In this document: one piece after another, positions 62,970-64,000 of the stretch | Layout of the letters: the number at the start of each line of letters is the position of its first letter | Numbering within the stretch: the stretch's first letter is position 1 | NCBI RefSeq assembly: GCF_001005085.2 | Contig: NZ_LBMU02000091.1 | Location: 1 to 64,000 of the forward strand | Direction of reading: 5' to 3' | From: Streptomyces humi | GTDB lineage: Bacteria; Actinomycetota; Actinomycetes; Streptomycetales; Streptomycetaceae | DNA: 64,000 bases | The notes under the pieces: generated by a model | What the model was told of the DNA's origin: nothing | What the model saw: only the letters and a program-made list of their open reading frames with translations | Databases searched by the model: none | Position numbers and translations under genes: made by a program

Positions 62970-64000
62970 TGACCTCTGTCGTTTCCGTCGACTCCCTCTG
63001 TGTCGCCTACCGTTCGGGAGGCCGCGAGGTGCCGGTCGTGCGCGAGGTGTCCCTGGAGGTGGCGCCGGGCCGGACCCTCGCCCTCGTCGGCGAGTCCGGC
63101 AGCGGCAAGTCGACCGTCGCCGCCACCCTGCTGGGCCACCTGCGGCACGGCTCCCGGGTCACCGGCGGCCGTGTCCACGTCGACGGGCGGGACGTGTTCG
63201 CGCTGCCCGCACGGGAGTTGCGGCAGCTGCGCGGCGGGACCGTCGCCATGGTCGCGCAGAACGCCGGACAGGCGCTGACCCCGACCATGCGCATCGGCCG
63301 GCAGATCGCGGAGGCGGGCGGCGAGATGCCGGTCGTCGACCTGCTCGACCAGGTCCGCCTGCCCCGCCCCGCCGAACTCGCCCGCCGCTACCCGCACGAA
63401 CTGTCCGGCGGCCAGCAGCAGCGCGTCGCCATCGCCATGGCCATCGCCGCCCGCCCCAAGGTCCTGGTCCTCGACGAACCCACCACCGGCCTCGACGTCA
63501 TCACCCAGCGCGGCGTCCTCGACCTGATCGCCGCCCTGCGCGACGAACTCGGCCTGGCCGCCGTGCTGGTGAGCCACGACCTCGGCGTGGTCGCGCACCT
63601 GGCCGACGAGGTGTGCGTCCTGAACGCCGGCCGGGTGGTGGAGGCGGCGGCCACCCGCCGCCTGTTCACCGCACCCCAGGACCCCTACACCAAGCGGCTG
63701 TTGGCGAGCGTGCCGCGCCTGGACGACCCGGGACTCGCGGTCGTGAACGAGGCGGGGGAGCGGACGGTCCGCGCCAGGGCCGCCGTCCCCGACGGCGCGC
63801 CGGTCGCCGTCGCCGCGAGCGACGTGACCGTCGACTACGGCAGCGCGCGTGCCGTGCACGGGGTCTCCTTCGCCGTCCGCCGGGGCGAGGTCCTCGCCCT
63901 GGTCGGCGAGTCGGGCAGCGGGAAGTCCACGCTGGCCTGGACCCTGGCGGGGCTGCGCACCCCGTCCGGCGGCACCATGAGCCACGAGGCCGGGGACCTG
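62969..64000 (+). CDS. Fused double ATPase of the peptide ABC transporter (DppD-DppF), partial
   Basis: The reading frame is open to the last base of the window (344 codons visible). The first ATPase domain is complete: Walker A GESGSGKST, signature LSGGQQQRV, Walker B VLVLDEPTTG, and the oligopeptide-type C-terminal segment DPYTKRLLASVPRL. A second domain begins at about residue 272 with its own Walker A GESGSGKST and is cut off. In most Dpp/Opp systems DppD and DppF are separate proteins; one-chain versions are known. It overlaps dppC by ATGA, so it completes the transporter. Confidence 0.93.
   Translation, partial: MTSVVSVDSLCVAYRSGGREVPVVREVSLEVAPGRTLALVGESGSGKSTVAATLLGHLRHGSRVTGGRVHVDGRDVFALPARELRQLRGGTVAMVAQNAGQALTPTMRIGRQIAEAGGEMPVVDLLDQVRLPRPAELARRYPHELSGGQQQRVAIAMAIAARPKVLVLDEPTTGLDVITQRGVLDLIAALRDELGLAAVLVSHDLGVVAHLADEVCVLNAGRVVEAAATRRLFTAPQDPYTKRLLASVPRLDDPGLAVVNEAGERTVRARAAVPDGAPVAVAASDVTVDYGSARAVHGVSFAVRRGEVLALVGESGSGKSTLAWTLAGLRTPSGGTMSHEAGDL

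Overview
The window is high-GC DNA with the coding style of a Streptomyces chromosome: strong GC bias at third codon positions, many GTG and some TTG starts, 4-nt start/stop overlaps inside operons, a single rare TTA codon noticed in a regulator, and many secreted Tat or lipoprotein hydrolases.

Region 1 (1 to about 25.6 kb, perhaps to 27.8 kb) is the right-hand part of a nonribosomal peptide cluster. It opens inside an NRPS (A-tail, T, C-A-T, C-A-T, no thioesterase) closed by a strong terminator, followed by an ABC-2 type exporter. A long operon then carries two small unknown proteins, a cysteine-synthase-like PLP enzyme of the 2,3-diaminopropionate synthase type, an ornithine-carbamoyltransferase-like enzyme with altered substrate residues, a CmlA-type diiron beta-hydroxylase, 4-hydroxymandelate synthase, and a fused 4-hydroxymandelate oxidase/HpgT aminotransferase. 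After a lone acetyltransferase come dpgA-dpgB-dpgC, a prephenate dehydrogenase and a StrR-type activator with a TTA codon. Together these make 4-hydroxyphenylglycine and 3,5-dihydroxyphenylglycine. I infer that they also make a carbamoylated diaminopropionate (3-ureidoalanine) and a beta-hydroxylated residue for one peptide. The two complete A domains read as Gln-like (DAWQFGLID) and Phe-like (DAWTFAAVC). A Gln-like pocket fits ureidoalanine, which is isosteric with glutamine. I do not recognise a known product with this combination.

Region 2 (25.7 to 29.5 kb) holds a GT39/ArnT-like membrane glycosyltransferase, possibly the cluster edge, and a Ser/Thr protein kinase with a repeat-derived basic tail.

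Region 3 (29.6 to 36.1 kb) is a sugar-uptake regulon: two permeases, a binding lipoprotein, a LacI-family repressor and a GH2 glycosidase. Near-identical operators (TTGCATCGATGCAA type) lie in front of the ABC operon and of the GH2 gene.

Region 4 (36.2 to 41.6 kb) has general genes: phosphotransferase, AraC regulator, alpha/beta hydrolase, PASTA lipoprotein, a frameshifted MmpS-like protein and a sarcosine-oxidase-like flavoprotein.

Region 5 (41.6 to 54.1 kb) looks like a plant-glycoside catabolic locus. It holds a possible structured RNA with an intrinsic terminator, LacI-type operators, GH127/146-type, GH106-type and GH78 enzymes, a pyranose-oxidase-like GMC gene that has lost its N-terminus, and a one-piece fusion of the two C-glycoside deglycosidase subunits (CarB/CarC or DgpB/DgpC type). 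The fusion starts head-to-head on the start codon of the broken oxidase.

Region 6 (54.2 to 64 kb) carries a quinone-oxidoreductase-type gene with an HxlR regulator, a GH16 glucanase with two ricin-type modules, a small conserved protein, a 3-hydroxyisobutyrate-dehydrogenase-type enzyme, and a dipeptide/oligopeptide ABC operon whose fused double ATPase runs off the end of the window.
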